Below are positions 12,601 to 24,919 of a DNA stretch of 64,000 nt, one piece after another. The stretch covers positions 30,986,254 through 31,050,253 of the forward strand of contig OV121086.1 of the NCBI GenBank assembly GCA_921293015.1. Reading direction: 5' to 3'. The position numbers were made by a program, and so were the translations under genes. Within the stretch, counting starts at the first letter, position 1. Every line of letters begins with the position of its first letter. A model generated the notes under the pieces. It was given only the letters and a program-made list of their open reading frames with translations. It made no database searches and had not been told where the DNA came from. The stretch comes from Phorcus lineatus. Taxonomy: Eukaryota; Mollusca; Gastropoda; Trochida; Trochidae.

Positions 12601-14038
12601 GATCGTTAGATGGAACAGGTTTTCAATTAAAAAAGGTGTCAAAAACTCGTAGTTCCGATTATCACGGGACCTCGCCGCAATCTCAGTGTATAAATGAGGT
12701 CCTTTAATATAATTATAAGGTTAAATCCATAAACCCATAAACTTTATTTACTAAGGTCAGTTTTTATTTTATTCGATTGATTCACTATTGAGTACTTTTA
12801 TGTAATTTTTCGCATTGAGTAATTGCATTTCCTGCTAAAAATGGGGTCAACATCCCTAATTATCCACGCATAGGGCATTCAAAGGGCAATCTCAAAATCT
12901 GACATAAAACAATAAAAACTGTTTCTATTCATACTCTATACTACCATGTACACGCAATGCATAAGAAATGCATGATTGTCAATAGCCTTCTTTTCTCATC
13001 AATTTCAATCACATCAATTCAGGCACAGTAGATAATGACCCAATCACACTTAAAGGTATCGCGTGCCTACAACAGAATCTCTGGTAATGGCGACGACAAA
13101 TGTGCTTATACATGTTTATGTCGACTTGGTTTCAGCAACGATCGCTTCGATTGGAACCTTTTAGGCCCCGGCAATTCCAGTAATGACCCCACGGGTCGTT
13201 AGCTTGTACATTTCACGAGTTGACGTGTTGATATCAACGTTGTCACGTGCACCACGAGTTTCACGCCGAATCGCTTGTCTGTAAACGACGCGCTTACAAA
13301 ACACGATTTTCGTTTTCATTTCCATCGATCCGGGCCATATTTTTTTATCGATGCTTTGATACAAGCTCGGGTAAGAAAGCTTGGCACTACAAATCATACT
13401 CACTTGGACGGGGATGTCTCTGTAAATTACTCGGTGCATATTGTGATTTAACATTATGATCATCTTAATGACCTAACATGTCTTTTCCTTAGAAAAAAAG
13501 GCGTCAAAGTCAATCGTGTAATTTTAGTTATTGGACGGACGTAAGACGTGTTGTCAACAGTTCGTGTTTTAGGGCTGCAGTAAACGATGGTGATTATTTT
13601 GAGTGGGGTCGTTGGTCAATTGGTTTTATGACAGCATATGCAACTGACCTTCTGTTTATTCTATGAGGAGAATATGAAAGCAAAAATCCTTTTTACTTTT
13701 CTATTTGCCTAACTTTTGACAAAACATGGTTTCGTATTTGGTGTGAATAAATTCAGATATCAATAACGTCCATTTTGCGTCCACGTTGTGTTGCATTAAT
13801 TTTTTCAAAGCAACTATGTGTCTGTATTTTTGTTATGGTTTTTCTGCGTGACTGCTATCATCTAGTGAAGAGCAAATGTAGGACAATGGTTTTAATTGTT
13901 GCTGAAAGACGTAAGCGAATTTTTTATTTGACGTTTAATTAAGACGTCCTTGGCCACCAATGCCTAACTTCCAATGAAATTGCAACGGTAGGTTAAATCC
14001 CAGTTTGAAAAAAATTGGAAGGGAATTGGTTCGGAATT

Positions 14039-14056
14039 CACGTGCTGCACGTGCTG
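14039..14056. promoter_or_regulatory. Tandem E-box doublet
   Basis: CACGTGCTG occurs twice back to back, placing two bHLH-type E-boxes exactly nine bases apart. Seen directly; binding is inference from the motif only. Confidence 0.3.
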
Positions 14057-15117
14057 AAAGAGACACCACAACAACCTGTTCATTTCGCACGCACGTAAAG
14101 AACGCACTTCTCGTTTTTAGTCCGAAAGTTAGTTGTCTTTTGTTGATTTCGTGTCAGGCATTTCAAATCTATTGCAGATGTAAATTGCTAAAGAATGCAA
14201 TGTATTACCAATGTAAATCTGATTGTCGATTCATTAGCGTTTCTTTAAAACAGGCGACGGAAGACGGGTTTTAATTTTGATATTATTATCGCAATTTTCT
14301 CAACGTTTTCTGTTTCTGATAGCAGGCTAAATAAAGATAATTATTTCATAACAAGATTTATTATGCATTACTAATACTTATGATCGAAGGTTGAATGGTT
14401 TAGTTTAAGAACATCATTAAAAAACTTGCAGCGTCAAAAAGACGTATTCAAGGTGGGTAATTTTTGCAACTTAGTAGAAAATAAATAGCCTCATTGTAGG
14501 TGAATTTGTTGAGAGCAAAACTTACATGTTCACTAATGCTGTTTATTTTTATGCTGTTTTAACAACCTCCTAATTATAATACATTTGTCTGCAATTTTTG
14601 TTCCAAGGAGATTTCTTCCAAACGCTTACGACATTTCGTATTTATTTATTTTCGTCTCATTCTGAGTACAAGAAGTTATTTTTGTTTACAAACTAAATAA
14701 AAAGACAAAAACTTCTGAACAACCAGTGTTGAAAGAAGTCTAAAATAACTTAGAACCACTTGTCATGATAAACATTTCGACCTGTCAGAAATGAGAGAGC
14801 GTCGTTTTTTGCGCATCTAATCAGGAAAACCAGATACTCTCACGTGTAACAGTTGCCTAGAGTAGATCTCTATCACAGACGGAGCCCAGTCAGCTCGCGT
14901 ATAATACTTGCGCATCTCAAATTCCGCTAAACAATGAAGAAGTGTTTACATATCTGTTTGGAACTCATTAACATTCGCTCTTACACATGTGTTTGTATCA
15001 GCTACAAGGTGTCTTTGGCGAGAAATAGACAAAAAGGAACGGTATCATTAGAAACAGTTCGCCCTATTGAAGACGAACATGTATTTGGTAGCTAAGAATT
15101 TGCCAGATGCCCTTGGC

Positions 15118-15397
15118 CTACGAAAGCTCACATGTTGGTCGACACTTTAAGATGGGTTTATCATTTAGATTATTCCATATTGACGGAAATATCCAAAAGT
15201 TATCGCAGCGGCGATGAATTTCGACTAAACCAACCACTGTGTAGTGATGAAGGAGTAACGTTTGAACGTTGTTGGTAAAAGAATTGTTAAAAAGGCTTTC
15301 GCAAGTGATAGATGGACAGTTCGTTCATAGAGAGGTTGGGGTAGCGTTTATAACAACAACGGCTGACGAGATTACTTTTGGCTACGAAAGCTCACAT
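15118..15397. repeat. Spaced exact 16-bp direct repeat
   Basis: CTACGAAAGCTCACAT occurs at 15118-15133 and again at 15382-15397, each preceded by a CTTGGC- or TTTTGG-like segment. The intervening 250 bases are not obviously repeated. This may be the remnant of an old local duplication. Confidence 0.4.
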
Positions 15398-16122
15398 AAG
15401 TGTAGAAATAGGAGCATGTGAAAACGAAATGCTGGATGTTGTAGTATATTGATAACGGATTGGTGAGAAGTAATCTTGTACAGTTATCGACAAAACACAA
15501 GATGAAAACCCACCCTTGGTCTTATATTCAGATCTTTATTTTAAAATGTTAAAAACCTTATAGGATTTATATACATAATGAGGATATCTACACTGTGAGA
15601 TGTTTTCTGACACTTCGGTCTAGTAGTGTATATCAAATAAATGAGCGAATTTTGGATCCTATTTTAATGAGATTGTTTTTCCGACATCCTTATTTCCTTC
15701 ACTCTCAAAAACATTGTGAGACAACAACCGCCTAATTTTCAATATTTATACTTAATTCACTGGAAAGATCGAGAACTGGAGCATGAACAATATTATCCAA
15801 TTTAGTAAATAGTGAACATTTCCTAATTTCAGGTAAAGTACATTTTGAGATCTGCCACAACATCTGAACTTTCATTGTAAGCCGAAGCCTAAAATGCTGT
15901 GCTATTGGTCATAAACTTGAAGCTTTTGCAATAGTCTAAATCTCCCCTTTCAAGTTGGAGCTCCAAATGAAATTACTTTCATCCAGCAGATACTAAAATG
16001 CTTGATTTAAATCCCATGGGATCTTAAAAAGGCTGAAGGCAATTCTGAAAGGAAAAGTATTAAAAAATCCAAACAAAATGAGTTAAGAGAAACTAGGTGC
16101 CCTCCTTAATCGATTCCGCTTA

Positions 16123-16198
16123 TATCACGACAATCGTCGAGCTTTTCTCGTCTTCCGGGTTATCACGACAATCGTAAAGCGGTTTTCATCTTCCGATC
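16123..16198. repeat. Two-copy 38-bp tandem repeat
   Basis: TATCACGACAATCGT at 16123 and 16161 is followed in both copies by a pyrimidine-rich CTCGTCTTCCG or TTCATCTTCCG segment. Only two copies. Confidence 0.6.
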
Positions 16199-16199
16199 C

Positions 16200-18400
16200 T
16201 TTTGAAAGCCAGGATCATGGATTTGATGCGTAGAAGTCGGCGTGTTGACCTCATAATCGATCTCAATGCGCATGGGTGAATGTGGCGGGGCAAAAGCATT
16301 ATTTCCATAACCAATTACAAACACTGGATCGAAGAGTTCTCCCAGTTTTCTGTACTCACCAGATTGGCACGCTAAACCCCATAGACCTTTCCGCTGTCTA
16401 TGTGATTTGCCTCGTTGTTCAACCTTATTAGGTTACATAGAATTGATTGTAAAGAGGAGAGACAGATTTTTATGGTATTGGCTAATTTTTTTTCAGTGAT
16501 TATTGATTTTATGTTTTTATACAGGCTGGTTCTTCTGCTTATAAAAATTCTTGCGAAAATAATGAATACCGAAATTTCGGGGATTTTTAAACTTTACAGT
16601 TGAAGTTTATTAACTGTGAGACATTCAACATCATTTTTTGCATGATTCTGACATTACAGACTGAGGCATTTGTCGATTTGTACCAATCATTGTTTATTTA
16701 ATCAATCATTTTGTATTTGTAAAGGGGAGCCCAAGTCCTCTAAATTTTTCAAATGTAAATCGAAGGTTGTCACACTATTTTGACAGATAATTCATCAAAT
16801 GTAATGTCATTTTTCAACTATCTCAATATGTTGTGAATTCATGATATTTTCCGCCAAACCTTACGATCCTGCAGGAAAAGAAATACTTGGATAGTGGGCA
16901 AGTCCCATTAGTAGAGAAATGAGCGTACCTACAGGCGTGTAAATTAGCCAATGGAAATGGTCTCATTATTTATTTATTTGAATGTAATGACAACTTTGTG
17001 CGAAAAATAAAGAAAAGTCGGTGCAATAAGGTAATGAAATGTATTTTACGAGAATATTTCATCACTTCGGCTATTGCTGTTTTAGGGGGAAACGCAAATA
17101 TCTGTTATACAGATACAACGGAATTGGATTAAAATTTATTTTATTTGACACAAATGATTTATTTCAAGAAAATGAGCATCGTGCATTAATTATAGAGACA
17201 TCCGACTTCATTTTTTTCACATCGACTGTCAAAGCGTCATTTTAATGACGTGACAAGTATGTGTTTTCTTAAGTTCGGCCAAGCTAAAGAAACGCCAACT
17301 GCCAATCAATAATTTAACGAGAAATCGAAAAACGTTACGAAGAGGTGTTTGCAATAGCTTTCTGGAAATTAAAACGTAGTTTTAAAGTAATTAAGCCGAC
17401 ATCTTGTTGAAACTGGTGACAATAACTGGGAGCTGTATTTGAAATTTGTTTCAAAGTTTAATTTTGAAAAACATGCAAAGAAAAGTTATTTTTTGGGGGA
17501 AAAAATCCCTAATAAATGTATTACAATCTCATTTAAATTAGATCATAATTTTGATGCAAACGCTTCGCAGATAATCTCGTAACATAGTAAAGTAAAATAA
17601 TGAACTTGTTTCAATGAGATTGAGTGCATTCGCATATGTATGTTTATATTTATAGATGTTTATTATTAGTATGATCACTGAAAGGCTAGTTAAATCTATT
17701 TATTTATCATATGACCGGTAGTACAGTTTTAAGTCATATTGTGATTTATTTAACAAAACAAAATTCTATTTTTTTAAAAATTATTTGAATGTTTCGACAT
17801 CCCCCATTTAGTTTGTTTATTGACGTATGAGTGGTTTGGCAAAAAAAATGATGTAGAAAAATTGCCTCATACTAAGGTCTATAAAGTGTACATATTACGA
17901 TACTTTTTGTAGCGTGTGCAGGGAAAAAATGTTTTCATTCATGGCGAAAAATGCATCGTTGTTGCTCTTTGGAGGATATATTCAATATAAAAAATGGATA
18001 GGAGTGATTTGAGCAGTTGACACAGACCGTATATCAGTTACTGTATACTCCCCGGGGTGTTGAGAGCGACGGCGTTGTGGTGGCAAGGGTATATAATGGC
18101 GTGTGTATGAAGCGTATAGCTGAAGGCGATGTAACAAGCGGCTCTTGTGTCTATTTATCAATTAGGATTTACTATCGGGGCGAGATTATGTTAAAAGTTA
18201 GAAACGACTTTAATGTAGCCTTTTTTGTACAGAATATTTTATGATTAAGTGTATGTTATATAGAGTGAAAATAGACAAAAGGCTAAAGTTGGGTTAAATT
18301 TTAATTTTTATGAATAAATAGAGATGAATGTTTAGGCCTACCTCAGAATTAATATAATAAAAATGTGAATTCCAGAATTAATAACAATGATTTAGAAACA
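16200..18400. other. Non-coding interval
   Basis: Nothing recognised. AT-rich, with dense stops in all frames and no repeat structure that I can see. Confidence 0.4.
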
Positions 18401-18715
18401 TGTCTAGACTTGTTTAGTTTATCATGGCAAAATATCAGTAAGAACTCACAATTTATATTCCAAGACACTATATTATTATTTGATAAAATATCAAAAGCAT
18501 ATATTGAGCTCTATATTTGACAAACGATGCCTCATGAACTCTAATGATATAAAATCGTGTCTAGACTTTTTTGCTTTATACGATGAATACAGTTCTCTTG
18601 AAGTAAGAACTTTGTCAAGTTGAATGTACGAATGACCAACGATTCCAGTTCCTCAGACACAGTTTTATAATAGAATAGTTTTATTTGATAAAATTAAAGA
18701 ATTTATAGAACTTTA
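18401..18715. repeat. Two-copy tandem duplication (about 157 bp)
   Basis: TGTCTAGACTT starts each copy, at 18401 and 18558. It is followed in both by a TTTATCATGG or TTTATACGATG segment, AAGAACT, a TTCCAAGACAC or TTCCTCAGACAC block, ATTTGATAAAAT and TATATTTGAC or TATATTTTAC. Diverged but co-linear over the whole unit. Confidence 0.55.
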
Positions 18716-18719
18716 TATT

Positions 18720-21060
18720 TTACTACATTATCGCTATTAAGGAGTGGGTCCTTTAAAATACAACTATCATTTAGCACCAAGGTAAAGCGTAAAGAAAAAT
18801 AAGCACAATGGTCCAGTTGCACAAATCACTATGGTGACCTTAAGTCACTTAAGTAGTCTTAATGCAATCTTATGTCATTTGTCTGACTTAGCTATTTGAA
18901 TTTATGAAGGTATTTAAGTATTTAGTAAAGTACTAATGGATTACAAGTAACAAGATACATGTATATCAAACTTCTCTATTCGAAGAACGGTGACGTTTTG
19001 GTATATAAACTTCACTTCGAACTCAAATATATACTTCAATGCAAACAATGTTTTGCTTTATACCTAAAAAACTTTCTACAATGCATGCGTAACAGTTATA
19101 GGAGGTCTTTGTTTGTTTTCATTGATGCCACAGCTTCGCATCTGCCTCATTGGCATTTTTATTTACCCGGCGCTAAATTGAGGAAATACGGTAAGATTGC
19201 TCATTATCATGCTTTTTACGTACAATAGTCTTATCTGAAAAGAGTTTCAGTTTAAATGAGAATTCAGTCTGGTAAGTTCAAAATACTTTCCCCATCAATC
19301 AATCAGTTCTAGTAGAGAAATTATCAGTCTGGGAGCCAATTGATTTTCGTATGTTTATAGCTTGCCAGAATTTACCAAAAGACACTATGCTTGCCAGGAC
19401 TTTCCAAAAGACACAAACTTAACCTGAATGCTTAGTTACGATGTTCGCCACTTTCATGTCAAACAACTTAAATGTCTGGCTGCCAAAAAAACTATTAAAA
19501 TAACCATGTCCGATTAAGCAAATGCGAGTTATTTTCAGCAATTTATGAATTATAGATGATGAGACGGCGAGCCAGGGCTAGCCTGAGGTTGAATGATAAA
19601 AGATTAAGTCCAAATTATGCGAGTAGAATAGTCATTGAGCGTTATTTCTTTCCCAGATAGGAGGACAAGCAAACAGACAGTGACTCTACCTCGACCTTTC
19701 TGTGACAGCATGACAATTAGTTGTGTGAAAGGCTCCTCATGTTACACACCACTTCTTGAAAATAATTCTGATATTTTCCTTGATTGACACTCCTCATTTT
19801 CATGGAGTAAATTACAGAAATATAACGAATCAAAGTTTCCGTAGCCAGAGGTTATGTTCAGTTGACCAAATTGCTCTGTTGTAATTCCTTTGTTATCTGA
19901 ATTAATGGAATTTAGAGAGGAAGTTCAATGTTTTCATGAATATAAAACGACCTGGGATGCCACAACAGAATTAAAGTCCTCAATATATTCAGACATTCTG
20001 ATACAGAATGGTTCATAATTTCATAATTTTAATAAATTATATGATAAGAGGTAGAAGGAATATTTAAATTTCAAATATCCTTAGAAGAGAAGAAGCCATA
20101 TGCATAAAATATTGAAATTTTTTAATTTTAACATATCTTATTAAAAATTTAAGGCATAAATTTGAAAATTGATTGAAGAAAAAAGGTGTTTAATAAACAT
20201 TTACGTCAAGTAAAATGACCGTGATAAAATCCATGTAAGCATATCACTCATCACCCTTGTGCCAGATCCAGATGTGTTATCATTCCAAACATTTATCTTA
20301 TCTAATAGTAAACTTTTCTTCAATATGTGTATTTGTTGTTAATGTGATGCTTGTTATGAACTCATTACGTAACAATGTACGGTCTGGTGACCAGTACCAG
20401 AGATAACTGCAGATTATAATAATTACAACGGAATTTGTGTTCGACCTTGTCTTACTCCAGTCTAAACGCTAACACGGCCAATTCCAGATAAAACATTTTC
20501 ACCAATTGCATTATATACAAAAATGCGCTATCAATATAACAACACTGTTATAATTATTTTTTTAAATTTGAGAACTAAGTAAAAATCGTAAAAAAATGCT
20601 ATATTAAAAAGGGCTGAGCAACAAAAGCAAAACATTCCTTAGTAGTGAATGTTTAATTCCTCCCGGAAACACAAGTGACACAGATGTGAGGTTTAGTTTC
20701 TAAAAAAATCTTAGTTTTAATAGCCAATGAACAGGGCGGTTTAAAAAAAAAAAAACAATTTGATTTTATAAATGACATCGCAGTGAAAATGACACGAATT
20801 CCACCATTGTTTCGGGCGCAATCCAATATTTTCTTCATAATACCAGAAAGTTTGCAAGCAACTATCCGTGTGCGGGGCTGGTGGACGAATCCTCTCCGCC
20901 CTAAACGGATTAGTTAAACAACACTAATGGTAGTTTATTTTCATTATGGACTGTTCATCCCCCAATTAGCACTACAGATCACACCATGATTACAATTCAG
21001 GATCCCGTGGAGGACTATTTGCAATGAGAAATCAGACCTTGGGGGTTGCATAATTATAAA
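18720..21060. other. Non-coding interval
   Basis: No gene recognised. A two-copy 29-bp repeat (GCTTGCCAGAATTTACCAAA and its near copy) occupies 19360-19415. GGTGACCAGTACC at about 20388 is a self-complementary TGACC-type site. The rest is AT-rich. Confidence 0.4.
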
Positions 21061-21062
21061 TT

Positions 21063-21200
21063 TTGAAAAAACGAAGTGGTGGCAGACAGGGGGAGCTATT
21101 ACCACCCATTTTCTTTATAATCACTCTTAACAATTTAGGCTTTGTTAATCCTAAGATTGATGGTTCAGTCTTTCAAACTGGTATTAGTAGGAGATCCAGT
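21063..21200 (+). pseudogene. Possible LINE reverse transcriptase fragment
   Basis: One frame reads SGGRQGELLPPIFFIITLNN, then L. This resembles the reverse transcriptase block usually written GVRQGDxLSPLLFNIFINDL in non-LTR retrotransposons. The next residues (GFVNPKIDG) fit loosely. Only about 25 codons are convincing; no YADD motif, endonuclease or poly-A tail is seen nearby. If real it is a short, old LINE relic. Chance resemblance is a serious alternative. Confidence 0.3.
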
Positions 21201-21552
21201 TCCTGGATATTACTAAACGAAGTCTTGTTAAGCATGACATCTGAGCCGAATGAGATGGGTTACGTCAGTTAGAGACAAATGAATACGAATTTGACACGTG
21301 TTTGAAATGCAAGAATCTTTCATAATTACTATCATGTAACTGTTAAAACGATCGGCAATTGGCCATATAGTTACACTGCATCTTCCTAGGCTATGATGAA
21401 GCGACGATGTGTCATTTTCGTACAACTAATTTGAAAGACAATTCCTACTTTTAATATTCAAATCATACAGGTAAAAATAAAATTGTACAAACTACAGTCT
21501 TACATTGAAAAATGTCGATTGAGTGAGTATTACTTAAATAGATATACTAATT

Positions 21553-21725
21553 AGGACCACACTATCTGCAATAGTACAAATTCGTGTACATTTTCGGGTC
21601 GGGTGCATTGTTTGATACGATTAGATAGTGAACAAATGTAAAATTGTTATGTCTAGGACCACACTATCTGCAATAGTACAAATGCGTGTACATTTTCGGG
21701 TCGAGTGCATTGTTGGATACGATTC
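21553..21725. repeat. Two-copy 70-bp duplication, 102-bp spacing
   Basis: AGGACCACACTATCTGCAAT starts both copies (21553 and 21655). They continue through GTGTACATTTTCGGGTCG to TTGATACGATT or TTGGATACGATT with only a few differences. A 31-base unshared spacer separates them. This is the best preserved two-copy duplication in the window. Confidence 0.85.
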
Positions 21726-21729
21726 CTAA

Positions 21730-24320
21730 GAGTCGTTCAACAAAACAGCACTGATCGTAAAAACAGCTGACCGACTCGTCTACGAGGCCTCGACATCTGT
21801 TAAAATGATGCGAAACATTTCATAAAAAATTTGTTTGATTGATATTTTCCTTTAACTCTGTTTTGATAAGAAAAGTTTAGATACATTTTGATTATATAGC
21901 ATATCTTATTTAAAACTATCAATTCTCAAGGCTACGTTTAAATGTAAATATGATTAATAACCATACAACATAACAACAAATAACAACAGCTGCTAAACGT
22001 AATTGTAATATTTCACTTTCATATTCTCCGGTATTAATGATATCTCAACCATGTTGTTTATCTATCACAAAAAACCATAATGCCCTGGATTAAAAACAGA
22101 CGGTGTAAATTGCCCAGATGCGAGGCCGTAACATTAATATTAATTCCAAATTTAAAAATTTGCTTTCATTTGGGTTCTACAAGTTTTATTGCCTTTATTC
22201 AGAATCGCTCTCGTGATAGATGAATGGTTTTATGATCATTTTACGACTTCTCCAATGAGAGATATTATCATGTTTAGTCCGCAATTTGCATTGTTTTTGT
22301 ATGAACGGTTACAGACATTAGGCCCCTGTACCTAATTTATTTAACAAGTATAACATTTCAGAGAAACATGCGTATTTCAAAACATCAAACATATTTTAAT
22401 CTTAACGGGCGTGTGTTTAGTATTTTTAGAGTCTTAAACCGGCTTCAAAATATGGTAATGGATATTTCGGGACAGATTAATTTTCCCAACTAATTATTTA
22501 TTGCCTTTAATATAAAGTTAAGTTTATTAATGTTTAAACTCATTCACTACAAAAAAGGTCTATCATATTGATTGATAACTATCACACGGAAATACGGTTC
22601 AAAGATATTAAATTTTCACAAGTTAAAGTATACATTAATAATTTAGCATTTTCACATACTATAAACGTTCGGATTGAAAGCAAGTCATCATTTTAAAGGA
22701 CTATAAGGAATAATAATCAATTCAGTGCAATAAAACAATTTTTATTTGTGACAAGAATATTCAAAAATGTACCATATGGTCGTTTTAAAGCTTCTGATAC
22801 AGAAATAATGTAACTAATTACAGATTGTTACTGTAACAGATAGCATGAGCGAGAGTCGTCACAATTCATTTTCTTCTACATGGGTAACTTTTATGGCTTT
22901 ATTGCAAAGTTCATGCTTAGTTACGACTTTGCCAGACAAGGAGCATTATTTAGTCCCTATCTGTTCAAAGAAAAAACAGAATAGTTGAATTAGACTCATA
23001 CTCGGACGGTTTTCTCTCGGGTACAGTTTAGTTTCATTTAAGTGACATAAAATATTTTTGAAATCTTTAAAGTATCATAAAAAGCACTAAATGTCAATCA
23101 AAACTCTGCTCCCGATGTTCGTGCTTTTGGGAGATATTTGTGATAAATTGCTTTGCATCAGTTCATTCCGCCCTCCTTTACGTTTCGCCGTTCAATGGTG
23201 AAATTCAATTACAGTTTGTTAAACGATCTCATTTACATAAACCAAATATTCAAATTTGCACAACATTTAACGAATGCTCAATAACATTTGGACGGAGTGC
23301 CTTTGTTTGATCAAAGATAATTACAATTGGTTATTTTTAGTTAGTTTACAATTGTAACATTTATTTTCAACTTAATATTTAATATGTATTTACTTTAAAT
23401 ACCTTTTAGAGTCATTATCAATGAACTTTCGCGTCTTTATCTTAGATGAACATTACATATTGTTTGTTTTCTGAGTAATCAATTATAATACTAGTTAATC
23501 ATTATTATTCAATCATTTGTGACATTCGAAATAAAACACTTAAACCAAATTAAAAACATGTTAAGGGACAGACGAATGACGCATTTTTGTGGATGGGTAG
23601 AAATTAACTTGAAACAGCTTACGTATCATACCAATCATGCATTATGAAACAAACATTCATATAAAAAATAAATATGGTTTAATACATGATGAAAAGGAAT
23701 CCTGTACCGATAGATACATATATGAATTCTGAAGTAAACCTGACAAGACAAGTGACTCATGATAATAAAATGTTCTAATGAGATTTCATGAATGATCAAT
23801 AAATATCGAATGAAAAGTATCAAAAAGATTGTATTTGACGATTTTCAGTGTACCTTTATTTCTGCATCGGCGTGTTAAGAACTCTGGAGCTTTGGAATGC
23901 TTTGATTCTTAAGAGAAACTTAGAAAGGGTGTTAAATTCAAAAATGTTAATCTTTAAAAACGAGCCTAATTATCAATTATGCAGAGAAAGACTAACAGAG
24001 TGCGATGTTGACGTACAAATCCTCTTTAGTCGAAAGATGTTCCTTGAAAATCATTTATTTCACTGCAAAACAGTCAAAAAGCGTGACATATGGCAAATAG
24101 GCGATGTCGGAGGCGGGTTGATTATGGGGAATTCGCGTGTTAAACATGGATAGTAAAACCAAGTGAAACTTTCTATGAATTAGAATTAAAACAGAAAGCT
24201 TTGTCCTTCAATCGCTTCATAAAACGTGACAAGCCTTTCCCGTGATTAAAACTGGTCCGCTAATCTGTGTTAATCGCACGTTCTCTTGGCAAATTGCTGA
24301 TGATTGATGTTCTCTACGCA
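21730..24320. other. AT-rich non-coding interval
   Basis: No gene recognised. The stretch 22.4-23.8 kb is very AT-rich with many TAAT/ATTA cores. A 101-codon frame on the plus strand at 23848-24153 shows no domain that I recognise and starts without an ATG. Confidence 0.4.
23301..23330. promoter_or_regulatory. TCF/LEF-like palindrome beside a homeodomain-like site
   Basis: CTTTGTTTGATCAAAG contains the TCF/LEF core in both orientations. It is followed directly by ATAATTACAATTGG, a homeodomain-type core. The combination is typical of developmental enhancers, but a single short match in AT-rich DNA is weak evidence. Confidence 0.25.
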
Positions 24321-24328
24321 TGAATAAG

Positions 24329-24450
24329 ACCGGAAGTGCATATCCGGGTCAGAGGTCACTTCCTCATCTCGTGACCTCACACTCTACCCGTTAGTTTGAG
24401 AAATTTAATACCACTGCATATGGTCAAGTTTTAACCCATGAGGTCAGATT
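24329..24450. promoter_or_regulatory. ETS site plus DR1 nuclear-receptor site cluster
   Basis: ACCGGAAGTGC (a strong ETS/GABP-type site) at 24329-24339 is followed by GGGTCAGAGGTCA at 24346-24358. That is a perfect direct repeat with one-base spacing, the DR1 arrangement bound by RXR, HNF4 and COUP-TF families. CACTTCCTC and GTGACCTCAC follow, and TGAGGTCAG lies near 24440. The patch is richer in G+C than its flanks. Function as an enhancer or promoter is inference. Confidence 0.4.
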
Positions 24451-24586
24451 TGGGTTATGCTGCTTTTGTTGTAACTATAAAATGCATCAAAGTTTCGAAT
24501 TTTCCTACACCATTTATTTAACTTTAAAACTCTCTTGTTTGAATTTGCTCATGTGATTTTGATATGTAAATACTCTATATTCACCT

Positions 24587-24752
24587 CATGACCAGTTTGT
24601 AATATGCTGTAGAACATTTAAAACCATGACTAAGTTTGTGATATGCTATAGAACATTTAAAACCATGACTAAGTTTGTGATACGCTATAGAACATTTAAA
24701 ACCATGAGTAAGTTTGTGTTATGCTGGAGAACATTTAAAGCCATGACTAAGA
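24587..24752. repeat. Tandem array, 39-bp unit, four copies
   Basis: Unit: CATGACTAAGTTTGTGATAT, then GCTATAGAACATTTAAAAC. The 39-base period is a multiple of three, so the plus strand reads as repeated 13-residue blocks (MTKFVICYRTFKT and variants) without a stop. Nothing else suggests a protein, and a 39-base repeat that lacks a stop in one copy lacks it in all. Confidence 0.85.
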
Positions 24753-24919
24753 GATCACGCATTTTAACGACTTCTGGCCTGACGTTTACTAAATTCATCG
24801 CAGGTAATTCAATATTGTGTAAAGATAGCACAGTGAAGCTGTCACGATACAGTGCTGCCCTCCTGGTATAATGAAAAAACTTCTCGCTGAAAAACACCCT
24901 CTAAACACTACGTATCCTC

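Larger units (their letters stand above)
9660..16120. other. Long non-coding interval
   Basis: No gene recognised in about 6.5 kb. Visible small items: a TTGATATCAA palindrome at 13228-13237 within a CpG- and E-box-bearing patch (13170-13300); a tandem CACGTGCTG doublet at 14039-14056; and a loosely repeated TGTCNNNAGTTGATGTCTATT-like segment at roughly 11.3, 11.64, 11.84 and 12.14 kb. A TATTA-rich run lies at 12343-12375. Confidence 0.4.

Noticed and set aside
23848-24153. 101-codon plus-strand frame
   Set aside because: Does not start with ATG, AT-rich codons, no domain.
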